Assembly (NCBI GenBank): GCA_016713425.1
Contig: JADJPE010000005.1
Coordinates: 5,244,501-5,308,500, forward strand
DNA length: 64,000 nucleotides
Source of the DNA: Deltaproteobacteria bacterium
Lineage (GTDB): Bacteria; Myxococcota; Kuafuiibacteriia; Kuafuiibacteriales; Kuafuiibacteriaceae
Reading direction: 5' to 3'
Positions 62,421 to 64,000 of the stretch are shown here, one piece after another. The position numbers and the translations under genes were made by a program. Under the pieces are notes generated by a model. The model saw only the letters and a list, made by a program, of their open reading frames with translations. It was not told where the DNA came from and searched no databases. Numbering within the stretch: the stretch's first letter is position 1; each line of letters begins with the position of its first letter.

Positions 62421-63818
62421 CTAGCGCATTCGGGCCCGAGAACGCATCCTCTGGGGCCTGCGAGGCTGGGGATAGCGCCATCGCCGACCGACCCCGAAGT
62501 AGACCCCGATAATCAAAGCGGCAATGGCCCATGGGGCGTGTGGACGGCCTCCGGATGAGCAACCGCCGCCAATCCCAAGGCTTCCGCCGGGCTCGTCTGT
62601 GAGTTCGCGGACTGCCGTCGGGGTGAGCCGAACGGCGTCGAAAATCAGGTCACCGGTGGACGCCGTGCCCTCGTCGCGGTGGAGCTGAACCCACTGCTCA
62701 TCGCCGACGTCGAACCGGAAGGTTCCAAGCGTGAGCCAAGTGTCGACGGCGGTCTGAGCGATCGAGAGAACCGTGACGTCTTCCTGGTGGTGGACTTCGT
62801 AGCTCGCAGCGGACGCGCCTGGCGCGCCTTCCGGGATGTGAACCTCGACGAGATACTCACCTTCGGCCGCGAAGTTGAAGCGCCAGCGCCCCTCGCACGA
62901 TGCGCCCGCACCCGCACCCGCACCCGCGGCGAGCCGGCGATGTTGGGCGCCGATGCCGGTGGCGACCTCGGTCCATTCAGGGAGGCCATCGCAGTCATGC
63001 AGGAAACAGCCATCGCTGTCGTCCACGAGGGTGGGCTCGAGGGCGCTGATGGTGCACGGAGAGACGTAGACCTCGATACACGGGCCGAACGAGGTTACGA
63101 GATCGATGTCGCGCCCGTAGAAGAAGGACAGGATCTCCTTGTAGTCCTTCCCGACGGCGGCCAGGCAGGCCGCGCCATTTTGAGACATGCAGCCGCGATT
63201 CGCCAGGTTCTCGGGATCAACGGATCCGAGCGTCGTTTGCACGACGTCGGTGCCTGTCTGCCCCGCGTTGTACGTCACGAAGTTCTCCGTATCGAAAGGG
63301 TCTGCGTCGTCGATCTCGGGGCGACAGCTCTCCGTCGATGGGATCGCGCCGGCGACATAGAATGCGGCGACCTGAACACCCTGATAAGCCAACACTTCGC
63401 CCGCCGTGGTTCGCACGGCGTCGAGATGACGTTCGTCGGGTGTCTTGGCGCAGGTGTAAACCTGCGCATCGGGGCCGTCGCGAATGACACCATCACGGAG
63501 CAGCGTATAGTAGAGATAGCTGCGTGCAGCGACGGCCTGCGCTCGAAGCGCCTCTGGGGGTGCCTCGCCGTTCTCGCAGGCCACGACGCGCGGCAGGTAC
63601 TCGGTTTCGACATCGACGCTGCCCACGCCAACCACGTCGGCGGCGCAAAACGCATCGAGCGGCAGTGCATGAAGACCAAACAGGGGTGGCTCTTGGCCGC
63701 ACCCCGCCAGGAGCAACACAAATGCCCCGGCCCACACCCGCGTGTGCGCGGACCCCAAAGCCTCAATCACCACCGAGAACAGCCGGTGGCCGCGCGTTCT
63801 GTCAGGCGCCTCAGGCAC
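62421..63818 (-). CDS. SpoIID/LytB-domain protein with MYXO-CTERM-like tail
   Basis: 465 residues from GTG 63818, whose GAGGGAGAGC precedes it; the frame continues to 63974 but overlaps the neighbouring gene. A signal segment ends in the lipobox 'LLAGC'. Residues about 60-250 carry the SpoIID pattern: 'EYLPRVVACENGEAPPEALRAQAVAARSYLYY', 'HLDAVRTTAGEVLAYQG', 'FYVAG' and 'KDYKEILSFFY'. A beta-sandwich with a linker of Ala/Gly (GCACCC repeats) follows. The C-terminus is a Cys-Ser-Ser-Gly-Gly motif, a hydrophobic helix and an Arg-rich tail, the MYXO-CTERM sorting layout. It probably binds or cuts peptidoglycan-related glycan at the envelope. Confidence 0.78.
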   Translation of the reverse strand: MPEAPDRTRGHRLFSVVIEALGSAHTRVWAGAFVLLLAGCGQEPPLFGLHALPLDAFCAADVVGVGSVDVETEYLPRVVACENGEAPPEALRAQAVAARSYLYYTLLRDGVIRDGPDAQVYTCAKTPDERHLDAVRTTAGEVLAYQGVQVAAFYVAGAIPSTESCRPEIDDADPFDTENFVTYNAGQTGTDVVQTTLGSVDPENLANRGCMSQNGAACLAAVGKDYKEILSFFYGRDIDLVTSFGPCIEVYVSPCTISALEPTLVDDSDGCFLHDCDGLPEWTEVATGIGAQHRRLAAGAGAGAGASCEGRWRFNFAAEGEYLVEVHIPEGAPGASAASYEVHHQEDVTVLSIAQTAVDTWLTLGTFRFDVGDEQWVQLHRDEGTASTGDLIFDAVRLTPTAVRELTDEPGGSLGIGGGCSSGGRPHAPWAIAALIIGVYFGVGRRWRYPQPRRPQRMRSRARMR

Positions 63819-64000
63819 GCTCTCCCTCGCGACCTTCCTTCTTTTTGGGGTGTTCAGCGGGGTCGGATGAACTTTCTCCCGGGTCGTCATGGTCCCGATC
63901 CGGATACGGGTGCTTCGCCTGACCTTGGTGAACCGTAGCGGGTTCCTCGTCGCCCGGAAGTCGATCAAAGACACTGAGATCGATCTGGACCACCGGGGTG
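63811..64000 (-). CDS. Partial hypothetical protein, C-terminal end
   Basis: A minus-strand frame open to the window edge encodes the last 62 residues of a protein that begins beyond 64000. The residues are polar, rich in Pro, Asp, Glu and Lys ('DPGESSSDPAEHPKKKEGREGERA'), i.e. a disordered tail. Its stop (63811-63813) overlaps the GTG of the SpoIID-like gene by a few bases, so the two are likely coupled. No family visible. Confidence 0.5.
   Translation of the reverse strand, partial: TPVVQIDLSVFDRLPGDEEPATVHQGQAKHPYPDRDHDDPGESSSDPAEHPKKKEGREGERA

Overview
The window looks like a high-GC chromosome segment from a Myxococcota (deltaproteobacterial) bacterium. The pointers are a SpoIID-like protein with a MYXO-CTERM-like tail (Cys, transmembrane helix, Arg cluster), a TIGR04551-type outer-membrane barrel, several proteins with Cys-bounded 'DGxDNDxDGxxDC' metal-binding repeats, a MopE-like metal-binding motif in a sulfatase-like membrane protein, and long dipeptide-repeat linkers in otherwise conserved enzymes. 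No taxon below phylum can be read from the sequence.

Left chromosomal part (1-18,000). A truncated surface-type protein is followed by a tandem Skp/OmpH-like protein coupled to a UvrD/PcrA/Rep helicase. An operon follows: a secreted nuclease, a lipoprotein with eight Ca-binding-like repeats, and an outer-membrane barrel with three more such repeats. Next come a prolyl oligopeptidase, a VanZ-like membrane protein, and an operon of a DUF2760 protein with two Hsp70-family proteins (the second with a DUF3731-like C-terminus). A glutathione S-transferase and tRNA-Asp(GTC) complete this part.

Mobile element (about 18,071-31,532). A 13.5-kb integrative element sits in the 3' end of tRNA-Asp. A large serine recombinase lies at the tRNA end and a replication-initiator-like protein at the other. 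Between them are three XRE regulators, a translationally coupled five-gene envelope operon (PEGA protein, two lipoproteins, a three-helix membrane protein, a small basic protein) with a palindromic operator over its promoter, a patch of three unknown genes (one frameshifted), a NUMOD4-like protein and a MazF/PemK-like toxin coupled to a large unknown partner. By eye the element carries about 57 copies of TCCAGAA/TTCTGGA, split evenly between strands, against about 2 in the preceding 18 kb and about 5 in the following 32 kb. This is the strongest unexplained signal in the window.

Right chromosomal part (31,533-64,000). It holds a sulfatase-like membrane protein, a ferritin-like diiron protein, a left-handed beta-helix protein, a TIGR04551-like barrel and methylmalonyl-CoA epimerase. 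An operon of FAD oxidoreductase, GT2 glycosyltransferase, polysaccharide deacetylase and a protein of unknown function follows. Then come a prephenate dehydrogenase-chorismate mutase fusion, a PqqD-like/zinc-ribbon protein, a MaoC-like dehydratase, two ABC-2 permeases, a frameshifted repeat/NHL lipoprotein gene, RecD2 helicase, a large membrane protein, an NuoL homologue with a His-rich insertion and no other nuo genes nearby, a DUF4342/TPR-like protein and a SpoIID-like protein. Almost all unrelated chromosomal genes here contain hexanucleotide- or dodecanucleotide-based low-complexity linkers; the mobile element does not.
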